Positions 1 to 8,909 of a DNA stretch of 64,000 nt are shown here, in pieces. Below the pieces are notes generated by a model. That model searched no databases. It was not told the origin of the DNA and saw only the letters and a program-made list of their open reading frames with translations. This DNA comes from Aporhodopirellula aestuarii. GTDB taxonomy: Bacteria > Planctomycetota > Planctomycetia > Pirellulales > Pirellulaceae. The position numbers and the translations under genes were made by a program. The stretch spans positions 1 through 64,000 of the forward strand of contig NZ_JAMQBK010000051.1 in NCBI RefSeq assembly GCF_023701485.1, written 5' to 3'. Each line of letters opens with the position of its first letter. Position 1 is the stretch's first letter.

Positions 1-43
1 TCACCGTGCAATCGCCCTGCAATAGCCCCGCACATCGAACACG

Positions 44-1582
44 TCATCGCAGCGACATACGAACGAGGGTACCGTCGGCCGGTTTGGTTGATACGCCCGC
101 ACGGGCCGGATTCTCTGCGTGATCGGCGGTGAACCGGAACGTTTTGACAAACGCGCCGACGGTCAGCCCCACTTCAAGTTCCCCGAGATGCTTTCCCGGA
201 CAAACTCTCGGGCCGTGTCCAAAACCGAAATGCAGAATATCTTTCGTCGCACGGCCCTTGGCAGCTAGATTCCGCCACCGTCCAGGTTCAAATTCGGTCG
301 CGGGAAAACCCGTTGCCTCGACTCCCCAATGATCTTCGTGCCGATTGGCATGCCACACGTCTAACAAGATGTGCGTCCCCCAAGGGATCAAGATTTTTCG
401 CTCGTCGCTCGTCGTTACCCATGTGTCCGTGGTCGCTCGCCGTGGCAAAAAATACAGCGAGGGTGTCAACCGCAGCGTTTCGTCGAGTACGTCACGTAGA
501 TACGACGCACCGGCGAGAGCCTCCGGTGTATACACATCAATCTCTTTGACTTCGTCGTACACCCGCTCTTGCGCGTCCGCATGCCGAGCCAAATGAGAGA
601 TCGCCCACGTGGCGTAAGAGGTGGTTGCCTCCAGTGCCCCCGCTAAAAACACTTTCAGATTACTGATCAACTTTTCGTCAGGTGCGTCTGATTTGAACTG
701 TTTCCACAAGGCCCGTTTCTGGGCACGCGGGGCCAATACCAAATGCGTCAACTCCTCGAACGCGGCGTCATCTTCTTTTGCCTGCAAGATGCGTTTGCTC
801 AGACTGGGAAACCGACGCCAAGGAATCCCCATCCGGTTCTTGACAGTGTCAGACACGATGTGATCAATCACGCGTTCCAATGCAGGCACGTAACGGTCTC
901 GCAATTCGGCATACGAGATTTCGGCGCCAAAGAAGTTGTTAGTCAGCATTTCTAACATCACCACTTTGACTTCGGACTCCAATCGAATTTCGACGGATTC
1001 GTGCCCACTGCTGGCCAAGTGTTCTCGCAGCACTTCGATCCGAGATCGAACGGTCGTGCGAAACGTCTCGGCAAACTCATTGAATTGCTCCGGTTGAAAC
1101 AGCGTCGTTTTTCCAAACGGACACGCCGCAATTTTTCGCTGCTTCTTCCATTCCGCTCCGTTGGCATACAGCAACGTGTCCGTCCCGGTCGCCCGGGCAA
1201 TCCCAACCGAAGGCAGCGTGTCGCGATCAAACTGCCCCTCACGATCGCCGGTGGCGGTTGCAATCGCCCGAATCATTCCCGGATCTCGCGTCACGAGAAC
1301 GGGCGCAAACCCGGGGACATCCAAATACCGGTTGTGTCGTCCCGGCCCCATCTCCTCATCCGCCTTCCAGAAATAGGCCTCGAGAATCCACACCGGATCT
1401 TGGTAATTCCAACGATGCGGGAACGGCAGCGACGGACGCCCGGACCCTGGATCAAACAGCCGCACCCTCGATGGCAGACAATCACCATCAAACGGACAGA
1501 CGGCAAAGAGTTGCTTTGGCAACCGTAAAACGCGTCGGTAACCCGGGAGTGATTCGCACAGAAGATGATTGAGGTCACGCAT
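44..1582 (-). CDS. cytochrome P450
   Basis: A heme-thiolate monooxygenase of about 512 residues, the usual P450 length. The heme-binding signature FGFGHGPRVCPG is present with the ligand at Cys461. The ExxR pair is Glu368/Arg371 (DETLR), the I-helix oxygen-activation motif is AGALEATTS at 314-322, and the C-helix has WKKQR at 145-149. No transmembrane anchor is evident, so it is probably soluble and needs separate redox partners; no ferredoxin or reductase lies nearby. I chose the ATG at 1582 because AAAAGGA lies about 10 bases upstream; a TTG two codons earlier is also open. It is the last gene before the window edge, 168 bases after the debranching enzyme on the same strand. The substrate cannot be read from sequence. 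Family is secure. Confidence 0.95.
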   Translation of the reverse strand: MRDLNHLLCESLPGYRRVLRLPKQLFAVCPFDGDCLPSRVRLFDPGSGRPSLPFPHRWNYQDPVWILEAYFWKADEEMGPGRHNRYLDVPGFAPVLVTRDPGMIRAIATATGDREGQFDRDTLPSVGIARATGTDTLLYANGAEWKKQRKIAACPFGKTTLFQPEQFNEFAETFRTTVRSRIEVLREHLASSGHESVEIRLESEVKVVMLEMLTNNFFGAEISYAELRDRYVPALERVIDHIVSDTVKNRMGIPWRRFPSLSKRILQAKEDDAAFEELTHLVLAPRAQKRALWKQFKSDAPDEKLISNLKVFLAGALEATTSYATWAISHLARHADAQERVYDEVKEIDVYTPEALAGASYLRDVLDETLRLTPSLYFLPRRATTDTWVTTSDERKILIPWGTHILLDVWHANRHEDHWGVEATGFPATEFEPGRWRNLAAKGRATKDILHFGFGHGPRVCPGKHLGELEVGLTVGAFVKTFRFTADHAENPARAGVSTKPADGTLVRMSLR

Positions 1583-1631
1583 GATCAAGAATCCTTTTCA
1601 TCGCACCCCTCGCCAAAAGCCACACCGTCAT

Positions 1632-1674
1632 CGGTTCATCAAAACCGACCGGTGATCCTTGTTCACAAGTCACC
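1632..1674 (-). terminator. paired hairpins between glgX and P450 genes
   Basis: Two adjacent hairpins sit between the debranching-enzyme stop and the P450 start. The first, 1651-1674, pairs GGTGA with TCACC and CTTG with CAAG around a four-base loop, with a two-base bulge. The second, 1632-1647, pairs CGGTT with AACCG. There is no long U tract, so this is a weak terminator or attenuator candidate. Confidence 0.35.
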
Positions 1675-1750
1675 AAGTCGCACACCGATCACGCAGATTG
1701 TAGCACCCGCGGAGCATCCATCGAGTCAAACGTGGAAAAGAATTCCCGCT

Positions 1751-3829
1751 CTAACCCAGTCGCTTGCGATCCGCCAACAACACGACCGAGGATCGCGATT
1801 GAACCAAATAAGACGCAACGTTTTCTAGCGGAGCACCTTCGCCGATGTCATGCGGCGAAGGCAAGTCGGTGTCGATCATCCTCTTCCACGGATGGAAGTG
1901 ATCAGGCACCTGAGGCAACTCGAACTCAATTGGTTTCCAATACGTGTTGAAGATCAAATGAAACCAGCGGTCCGCGGCGGGAATCGTAAACGCAATGCTG
2001 TGTGATTGGTCGCTCCAATCTGGGCAATCCACCTCGCGACCGTGCCATCGAACCTGCGAAAGCGAAATGACATTGGCGAGAGTCAAATGCGGATCGGCCC
2101 GTTCGGGCAATCGTTTTCGATAGTCCAACAAGTATTTGACAAACCGATGGATGCCGGCGTGCTTTTCCAACAACTTCCAATCGAGCCAACTGATCTCGTT
2201 GTCCTGACAATACGCATTGTTGTTCCCATTTTGGGTGCGACGCATCTCGTCGCCCATCAAAAGCATTGGGACGCCGAATGCCAGCACATTGATTGTGAAC
2301 AGATTCTTAATTTGTTTGGTGCGTAGACGTTCGATTTCAGGGTCATCCGTCGGCCCTTCCACACCGCAATTCCAACTGACATTTTCGTTGTGACCGTCGC
2401 GATTACTTTCCTTGTTGGCCTCGTTGTACTTGCCTTCGTAGGTGACCAAATCATTCATCGTGTATCCGTCATGAGACGTCACGAAATTAATGCTTTGTTC
2501 AGGCTCGCGGTTGCGATGTTCATAGATATCGGGACTGCCCAAAAATCGCTTGGCAAACGTCCCCACCGTCCCGCTGTCACCTTTGACGAAAGCACGGACA
2601 TCATCACGAAAGTGACCGTTCCATTCTTTCCAGTGATCACCAAAAAAGTTCCCGACTTGGTACAATCCGGCGGCGTCCCAGGCCTCCGCGATCAATTTCG
2701 TGCCGCTCAGCACGGGGTCGGTTTCGATGTCCCACAAGATCGGCGGGTTGGCTTGCGGATGGCCGTTGATATCACGCGACAGCACCGAGGCGAGATCGAA
2801 ACGGAAACCGTCAACGTGCATCTCCTCGACCCAGTACCGCAGACTGCTGAGGATCAACCGGCGGACGACCGAATGGTTCCCGTTGAGTGTGTTTCCGCAA
2901 CCGCTGTAGTTTGCATACTGCGACCGTTGGGCGCCGGAATGATCAAAGTGCCCATCGAGGATATAGTACGCCGAATTCTCGAGCCCTTTAAAACTGTAGG
3001 TCGGCCCCGCCTCATTTCCTTCGGCGGTATGGTTATAAACCACGTCCAAAATCACTTCGATGCCCGCCCGATGTAGAGCCTTCACCATGTCGCGGAACTC
3101 GTCGAGAATCGCGAGCGGCGAGGCGGCCGACGCATAACCGGTATGCGGAACAAAAAACGACATCGGGTTGTAACCCCAGTAGTTACTCAGCCCGACGGGG
3201 GCCTCTTGCGGATCAAACTGAAACACCGGTAACAATTCGACCGCCGTGATTCCGAGTTCTTGCAAGTAAGGAATCTTCTCGACCAGTCCGGCGTACGTGC
3301 CTCGCTTTTCCTCACCCACCCCGGAACTGGGGTCGACGGTAAAGCCCCGCACGTGCATCTCATAGATCATCGTTTTGTTAAACGATCGGTAGAGCGGACA
3401 ATCACCTTCCCAGTCGTATGTTGAAAGGTCAGCAACGACGCTCTTCATCGCGTACGGCGTGCTGTCACCAGGCCGGCCACAGGCGACCCGGTTGAACGCT
3501 TTGGGAACCGCGATGGCTCGCCCATACGGATCCAACAGAACCTTTTCACCGTCAAACCGCAGTCCGTGGTCAGGATCATAGGGCCCGTGGGCACGAAACG
3601 CGTAGATTTGCCCAGACTTCAGGCCGTCCACATGAACGTGCCAGTAGTGAAACGTGCGGTGTTTGGCGGGATCCAGCTTGATGACTCGCGCCGGCTTTCG
3701 ATCGTCCGCATCATCAAACAACAACAAATCCATCCGCGAACAACTCTTGGAGTGAACACTAAAGTTGACTCCTTCGGACGTGATCGATGCTCCGAGCGGA
3801 TAGGTTTTTCCGGACGAGATATTGGACAT
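1751..3829 (-). CDS. glgX: glycogen debranching enzyme, GlgX/isoamylase type (GH13)
   Basis: Hydrolyses alpha-1,6 branch points in glycogen or limit dextrins in the cytoplasm. It has 692 residues, close to the family length. An N-terminal CBM48-like beta domain covers about residues 10-110, followed by a GH13 barrel. The conserved regions are readable: DVVYNH at 262-267, GFRFDLA with the nucleophile Asp345, IAEAWD with the acid/base Glu382, and VTSHDG with Asp454. The ATG at 3829 has no clear Shine-Dalgarno. No other glycogen gene is adjacent; the neighbours are a P450 downstream and an efflux operon upstream. GlgX and isoamylase proper (TreX-like) are hard to separate by eye; the exact name is a family-level call. 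Confidence 0.92.
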   Translation of the reverse strand: MSNISSGKTYPLGASITSEGVNFSVHSKSCSRMDLLLFDDADDRKPARVIKLDPAKHRTFHYWHVHVDGLKSGQIYAFRAHGPYDPDHGLRFDGEKVLLDPYGRAIAVPKAFNRVACGRPGDSTPYAMKSVVADLSTYDWEGDCPLYRSFNKTMIYEMHVRGFTVDPSSGVGEEKRGTYAGLVEKIPYLQELGITAVELLPVFQFDPQEAPVGLSNYWGYNPMSFFVPHTGYASAASPLAILDEFRDMVKALHRAGIEVILDVVYNHTAEGNEAGPTYSFKGLENSAYYILDGHFDHSGAQRSQYANYSGCGNTLNGNHSVVRRLILSSLRYWVEEMHVDGFRFDLASVLSRDINGHPQANPPILWDIETDPVLSGTKLIAEAWDAAGLYQVGNFFGDHWKEWNGHFRDDVRAFVKGDSGTVGTFAKRFLGSPDIYEHRNREPEQSINFVTSHDGYTMNDLVTYEGKYNEANKESNRDGHNENVSWNCGVEGPTDDPEIERLRTKQIKNLFTINVLAFGVPMLLMGDEMRRTQNGNNNAYCQDNEISWLDWKLLEKHAGIHRFVKYLLDYRKRLPERADPHLTLANVISLSQVRWHGREVDCPDWSDQSHSIAFTIPAADRWFHLIFNTYWKPIEFELPQVPDHFHPWKRMIDTDLPSPHDIGEGAPLENVASYLVQSRSSVVLLADRKRLG

Positions 3830-3935
3830 GCTGAAATGAACCCAAGCGGAAAGTGGCCAAACGGAACATGAGTGTGATCAGAATATCACTTCAAACCGCG
3901 AAAAAACACCAATCGTCAATCGTATTGCGCCCCGC

Positions 3936-3969
3936 CCTCCCAAACGCCCCTTCAACGCGATTTGGGAGG
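3936..3969 (-). terminator. 9-bp inverted repeat after the RND operon
   Basis: CCTCCCAAA at 3936-3944 pairs perfectly with TTTGGGAGG at 3961-3969 around a 16-base loop. It lies 46 bases past the stop of the RND pump gene, the end of that minus-strand operon. On the minus strand it is followed by GC-rich rather than U-rich sequence; the T-rich tail is on the plus side. It could be an RNA-stabilising hairpin rather than a true intrinsic terminator. Confidence 0.45.
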
Positions 3970-4014
3970 TTGTTAATTTTCCCCTCGCTTTCCACCTTCG
4001 GTTTCAGCAACAAG

Positions 4015-7000
4015 TCACGCTGGAATCGGGCGGTTGCGATGGACCACCGAGTAGACGCAAGGAACGAGAATCAGTGTCAAAACCGTCGACACAATCATGC
4101 CACCCAACAACGCTCGAGCGAGTGGAATCATGGCTTCGTTGCCCGGCGCGAGTTGAAACGACAAGGGCAACATCGAAGCGACCAACGTGAGCGACGTCAT
4201 CAAGATCGGACGCAATCGGACCTGCGCCGCTGACAACGCCGCGTCTCGAGGCGCCATCCCTTCACGTCGACGCTGGTTGGCGAACTCCACCAACAAGATC
4301 GAGTTATTGACCACCACACCGATCATCATCAACGTCCCCATCAAAGACTGAATATTGATGTAGGTATCCGTGAAGTACAGCACCGTAAGCACGCCACCGA
4401 TTCCCAAAGGCACCGCCAACATGATGATCAACGGATCGAGGAAGGATCGGAACTGCGCCATCAAAACGAGATAGACGAGCAATGTCGCCACCGCCAAACC
4501 GACACCGAGCATACTCATCCCGGACCGCATTTTTTCAATCGGCCCACGCAAAGCCACCGACACGCCATTTTCGAATTCCATTCCCGCCAGCGTCGTTTCG
4601 ATATCGGCCGCGACGCTACCGAGATCCCGTCCCGCGACGTTGACATGGACGTCGTTGACGCGAGAGATATTGTAGTGGGCGATTTCCGCGGGAATCGTCA
4701 CTCGGCGGACCGTCGCAACGTTGGCCAGCGGAATGGTGATCGGACCGTCGGGCGTGTTCAACGACAACGGAATGTTACGAACGTCGTCGAGGGATTCAAA
4801 CTTATTCGATTCATACTGCACGCCCATAAAAAAGTCGGTCCCCGATTTGGGGTCGATCCAGATCGTCGGTGAATATCCAACGCTTGACCCCAGTGCTGTG
4901 AGCACCGTCTGGGCAACTTGCTCCTGATCGACGCCAAGATACTTGGCCCGCGTGCGATCGACTTGCACATCAAACTGAGGGTAATCGAGTGACTGTGCAA
5001 TTTGGACATCGCGTGTTCCTGCGATCGGCTGCACCGCTTTGACGATGCGTTCCGCCGCGTCACGGCATTGTCCGAGCGAACCAGCTGAGACCTGAACGCT
5101 GATCGGTGTCGGCACTCCTTCATTAAGTGCCATGTTGACGATACCACCTGACACGAACAGGAATTCTTCGAGCGGATATTCAACCGCGAGTTTTTCACGC
5201 AGCTGCTCGATGTAGGTTTTTGTACCGACGCTTCGATTCTCTTGCGACAGATTAACGATGATATACGCCGTGTCGGGACCTGAGTTGGAACTGAGCACGG
5301 TTGAGAATCCCGCACCTTTGCCGACCGGTAATCCGATGTTGGAAATCAACGTCTCAATTTGTTGTTCAGGAATAACCTCCTTGATGGTTTCCTCGATCTT
5401 GGCCACCAGACGTTCGGTTTCTTCGAGCGCGGTTCCCGGCAACGTCTTCAACCGCAACTCAAACGAGCCGGCATCGACTTCGGGAAACAATTCCGATCCG
5501 AGCCGAGGGTACAACGCAAACGTCGCCCCCACACCGATGACGATCGCTAGCGCTGTCACCGCAGGGGCTTTCATCGCGGTGTTCAATAGCCGACCGTAGG
5601 CACCGCGTGGCATTGCCGAATTCGCGGCGGATTCGTCACGTTCGTTTGCAGTCTGCTTGTTCCGCACTTTTTCACGCACAAACGTCGCACAGAACGCGGG
5701 AACCACTGTCAACGCTAATAAATACGACGCGCCGATCGTCAACGTCGCGGCAAGCGATAGCGGCGTGAACAGATATTTGATCATGCCTGTCAAAAACACC
5801 GCTGGCAAGAATACGGCGAGCGTCGTGAGTGTGCCCGCTAAGATCGCTCCCGAGACCTCGTGCGTCCCATCTCGCGCGGCATCCATTGGTGATTTGCCCA
5901 TTCGTGAATGACGAATCACGTTCTCGACCACAACGATGCCCGCATCGACCACCGTCCCGATGGCCAGCGCGATCCCGCCGAGGGTCATGACATTGATCGT
6001 TTGCCCCGAGAACGCAAACCCGAGCGCACCGATCAAAATCGCCAGAACAATCGTGGACACGATAATGACCGTGGGAATCACACGGCGCAGGAAAACAAAC
6101 ACGACCAACGAGACCAACAACGCCCCCAGTCCCACTTGCGTCAACAAGTTCGACATCGCTTTGCGAATGTATCCCGATTGGTCGGAAACCAGCGTCACTT
6201 CGGTCGCTTCGGGGATATCGCCGCGTTCCTTCATTTTTGGAATTTCACGTGCGATCCCTTCGTAGATGCGATCGACGACAGCGATCGTGTTTTCGCCCGG
6301 CTCACGGAGCAGGGGGCAATAAACGCTGCGAGTGCCGTTGACTCGCACAATGTTGTACTGCAACGCCGCGTCATCCACGACTCGGCCGACGTCTCGAATG
6401 AAGATCGGTCGATCGTTGCGGACCGCCACCGGAATCGCCTCAATGTCTTCGACGTTGGGAAGCGTGTTGAGCGGATGCACTTGGTAATCGGTACCGCCCA
6501 TCGACGCCGTTCCCGCTGCAAGAACGAGGTTCGACTTCTGCATCGCATCCACCACGTCCGTAGCGCTGACGTGATAGGCCTGCAATTTTGCAGGGTCCAC
6601 ATAGACCATCATCTGGCGAAATTTGCCACCGAACGGGTGCGGGATTTGAACGCCTTTCAACCCGCCCATTTTGTTTCGAACCGCATAGTACCCGATCGTG
6701 TACAGCTCCGATTCGGAAAGTCCTTCGCCCGAAATTGCCGCCAGAACGACCGGCAAATTTGACGGTTCACTGCGCAGCGTGAACGGCCACTCAATGCCGG
6801 GCGGCAAGTGAAACATGTCGCTGGCTTCGAGGTTAACGATGTCATTCATCGCCGAACTCGGATCCGCACCGGGTTGAAAAAACACCTTGATCACGGCCGC
6901 GCCTGGCACGGTGCGTGATTCCTGATGTTCAATCTTTCCCGCCAGCGTCAAGGCACGCTCCACCCGCGATGACACAGACTTTTCCATGTCGAGTGTCGGT

Positions 7001-7161
7001 AACCCCGGATACGAAAAGAAGCTCACAACGACCGGTTTCTTAAAATCCGGAAGAATGTCAATCGTGATGCCTGGAATGACGGCAGCGCCGAGCACACACA
7101 ATGCGATCGCTCCCGCCAAAACGGCGAAGCGATTGTTGAGAGAAAAATTGATCAACGACAT
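4015..7161 (-). CDS. RND-family efflux transporter, inner-membrane pump subunit
   Basis: Proton-driven tripartite efflux pump subunit of 1048 residues, full length for AcrB/CusA-type proteins. The first membrane helix is at about residues 10-30. A second block of helices starts near 340, followed by the second periplasmic loop and a C-terminal helix block from about 880. The TM4 proton-relay segment reads TVVDAGIVVVEN with a single Asp at 406. That resembles the heavy-metal (CusA-like) pattern more than the double Asp of AcrB, but it does not settle the substrate. The start codon overlaps the stop of the adaptor gene by one base (TGATG), which suggests translational coupling. With the adaptor at 7161-8504 and the TolC-like gene at 8910 it gives a complete three-part pump. 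Confidence 0.95.
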   Translation of the reverse strand: MSLINFSLNNRFAVLAGAIALCVLGAAVIPGITIDILPDFKKPVVVSFFSYPGLPTLDMEKSVSSRVERALTLAGKIEHQESRTVPGAAVIKVFFQPGADPSSAMNDIVNLEASDMFHLPPGIEWPFTLRSEPSNLPVVLAAISGEGLSESELYTIGYYAVRNKMGGLKGVQIPHPFGGKFRQMMVYVDPAKLQAYHVSATDVVDAMQKSNLVLAAGTASMGGTDYQVHPLNTLPNVEDIEAIPVAVRNDRPIFIRDVGRVVDDAALQYNIVRVNGTRSVYCPLLREPGENTIAVVDRIYEGIAREIPKMKERGDIPEATEVTLVSDQSGYIRKAMSNLLTQVGLGALLVSLVVFVFLRRVIPTVIIVSTIVLAILIGALGFAFSGQTINVMTLGGIALAIGTVVDAGIVVVENVIRHSRMGKSPMDAARDGTHEVSGAILAGTLTTLAVFLPAVFLTGMIKYLFTPLSLAATLTIGASYLLALTVVPAFCATFVREKVRNKQTANERDESAANSAMPRGAYGRLLNTAMKAPAVTALAIVIGVGATFALYPRLGSELFPEVDAGSFELRLKTLPGTALEETERLVAKIEETIKEVIPEQQIETLISNIGLPVGKGAGFSTVLSSNSGPDTAYIIVNLSQENRSVGTKTYIEQLREKLAVEYPLEEFLFVSGGIVNMALNEGVPTPISVQVSAGSLGQCRDAAERIVKAVQPIAGTRDVQIAQSLDYPQFDVQVDRTRAKYLGVDQEQVAQTVLTALGSSVGYSPTIWIDPKSGTDFFMGVQYESNKFESLDDVRNIPLSLNTPDGPITIPLANVATVRRVTIPAEIAHYNISRVNDVHVNVAGRDLGSVAADIETTLAGMEFENGVSVALRGPIEKMRSGMSMLGVGLAVATLLVYLVLMAQFRSFLDPLIIMLAVPLGIGGVLTVLYFTDTYINIQSLMGTLMMIGVVVNNSILLVEFANQRRREGMAPRDAALSAAQVRLRPILMTSLTLVASMLPLSFQLAPGNEAMIPLARALLGGMIVSTVLTLILVPCVYSVVHRNRPIPA

Positions 7162-8504
7162 CAGTTGCCACCCCGCAGCACGGCAACTTTTTCGCCATCG
7201 ACAAAACGTTTGAGGTGCGGTCCGATCACGCGTTGCCCCGGCTCGACCCCCGACAGCACCTCGATCGAATTCCCATCGTCGATACCCGTTTGGATCGAAA
7301 CGACCGAGACGGTTTCGTCATCGCTAACCGCATACACGTAAGCATTACCCGTTTCGTCAAACCGGATCGCTTGCGCGGGCAACATGTTGGCGGCAACTTT
7401 CGTGTTCAGATTGATGGAGGCTTGGCCAAACATCCCCGGCAACAATTTGCCGTCCGCGTTTGAAACCTCCGCTTCCACTAACATCGTCCGTGTACTCGGA
7501 TCAAGACTTCCGCTGCGACGAGTGACGCTCGTGACGATTGGTGATTCCGATGCAAACGATGGAAACGTCAGCGTCACTTCGTCACCGCGGTTAACCAACG
7601 GAGCATCGGACTCGGGAACGGGAATGCGGATTCGAACCTTGTCAACTTGGCTAACCACAAACAGCGGCTTACCGCTGCCGACTTCGCTTGCCTGACGAAC
7701 CAGATCTCCCGGCTCGATATTACGTTCCGTGACGACGCCCCCGAATGGAGCGGTCACGGTCGCGTACTGGATCATCACATCCAACTCTTCGAGCTGTCGC
7801 CTCGCGATTTGGGTGTCCGCTTGGGCCGCATCGAAATCAGCAATGGCGGACTCGACTTGTGCCTGGGCGACTTCCACTTGGGCTTGCGCCGACTCAACCG
7901 ACGATGCGGTCGCGTCTCGACGAGCCAATTCGGAATCACGCTTCATGCGTGCTTCGTCCAACATCCGATTCTGCAGCGACCCGCGTTGCACCAAATCTTG
8001 GGTGCGATCGAACTCAGCCTCCGACGCCGCGAGTGATGCCTCCACGCCTCCAAGTTGCGACTTCGACTCCGACAACATGGCTTCCGCCGAACGCACTCGA
8101 GCTTTGGCCAGATTGATGCCCGCCGTCGCTCGACGTTCTTCCGATTCCAATCGTTTAATCTTCGCTTCGACGACGTCGCGTTGTTTCAGCAGCTCCGGGA
8201 CATCGATCGATGCCAGCTCGGCGCCCTTTTCCACGTAGTCGCCGATGTCCGCGTTGATCGCAATAACGAACCCTGAGGCTTTGGCACGTACTTCGGCGCG
8301 GTAGTAGGCATGGACCGTCGCCGGCTGTCGCGTGGTTCGTTTGACCGCAGTCGTTTCGACGGCCACCGTTTTGACGGACAGCGTGCGTGGTTCGCCCTGT
8401 TTCTTCGCAACAGGCTCACCGCCAGTACAACCTGCGACCATCAGAAGGCACGTGATGACGCTTCCCAACTGTAAGACGCGACGGCATCTGAAAAGATGTT
8501 TCAT
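7161..8504 (-). CDS. RND efflux periplasmic adaptor (membrane fusion protein), lipoprotein
   Basis: Links the inner-membrane RND pump to an outer-membrane channel. It has about 447 residues from the ATG at 8504. The start was chosen because it gives a signal peptide ending in the lipobox LLMVAGC with Cys26; a longer frame exists upstream to 8561. A split biotinyl-lipoyl domain flanks a long alpha-helical hairpin at about residues 110-240, rich in Ala/Glu/Gln heptads (AQAQVEVAQAQVE). Beta-barrel and membrane-proximal domains follow (PGDLVRQASEVGSGKPLFVV). The stop overlaps the pump start at TGATG, so the pair is cotranscribed. The outer-membrane partner is transcribed divergently. Confidence 0.93.
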   Translation of the reverse strand: MKHLFRCRRVLQLGSVITCLLMVAGCTGGEPVAKKQGEPRTLSVKTVAVETTAVKRTTRQPATVHAYYRAEVRAKASGFVIAINADIGDYVEKGAELASIDVPELLKQRDVVEAKIKRLESEERRATAGINLAKARVRSAEAMLSESKSQLGGVEASLAASEAEFDRTQDLVQRGSLQNRMLDEARMKRDSELARRDATASSVESAQAQVEVAQAQVESAIADFDAAQADTQIARRQLEELDVMIQYATVTAPFGGVVTERNIEPGDLVRQASEVGSGKPLFVVSQVDKVRIRIPVPESDAPLVNRGDEVTLTFPSFASESPIVTSVTRRSGSLDPSTRTMLVEAEVSNADGKLLPGMFGQASINLNTKVAANMLPAQAIRFDETGNAYVYAVSDDETVSVVSIQTGIDDGNSIEVLSGVEPGQRVIGPHLKRFVDGEKVAVLRGGN

Positions 8505-8909
8505 GGAGTGGAATTCGAGAGGGGGGGTGGGCAAAACGGGTGGGACGCGGCCCGAAATCACAAGGCGGGATCAGTAAAGACAAAATGAAAATCAGCCGAA
8601 CTTTCGGCACAGCCGGAACAATCGATACGGCCCGTTCCAATTTGCCAATGTGGAGCACACATCGTAGTTGGCACAACACACGATATCGATAGCCCGCAGA
8701 ATGAAAGCATCTGATTCAACGTAATCCGCCGTCATCATCGATGCGTTCGGATGCCGAAGCATGTTTCATACGATCCTTGCGGTCCTACCAGCGATCGCCG
8801 CCACCCTCATGAATCGATGCCCCCTTTCCCGATTCCAGACATTCAGAATCGGACCGGGCATGAAAAGCGAGTTCCGGCCAAGGTTCAGCCAATAGTCAAG
8901 GACGACAAG
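8505..8909. promoter_or_regulatory. divergent intergenic region between adaptor and outer-membrane factor genes
   Basis: About 405 bases separate the two divergent starts and must hold promoters for both halves of the pump system. I see no clear operator palindrome and no adjacent regulator gene. A run of seven G (plus strand) lies just upstream of the adaptor start. A plus-strand frame opens at 8751, but its first 53 codons do not look like an exported protein's N-terminus, so I treat them as leader. Confidence 0.4.

Noticed and set aside
5908-6762. 284-codon open frame on the plus strand inside the RND pump gene
   Set aside because: Antisense shadow of a well-conserved gene; its translation is Arg/His/Asp-rich with no family character, as expected from GC-rich codon complements.
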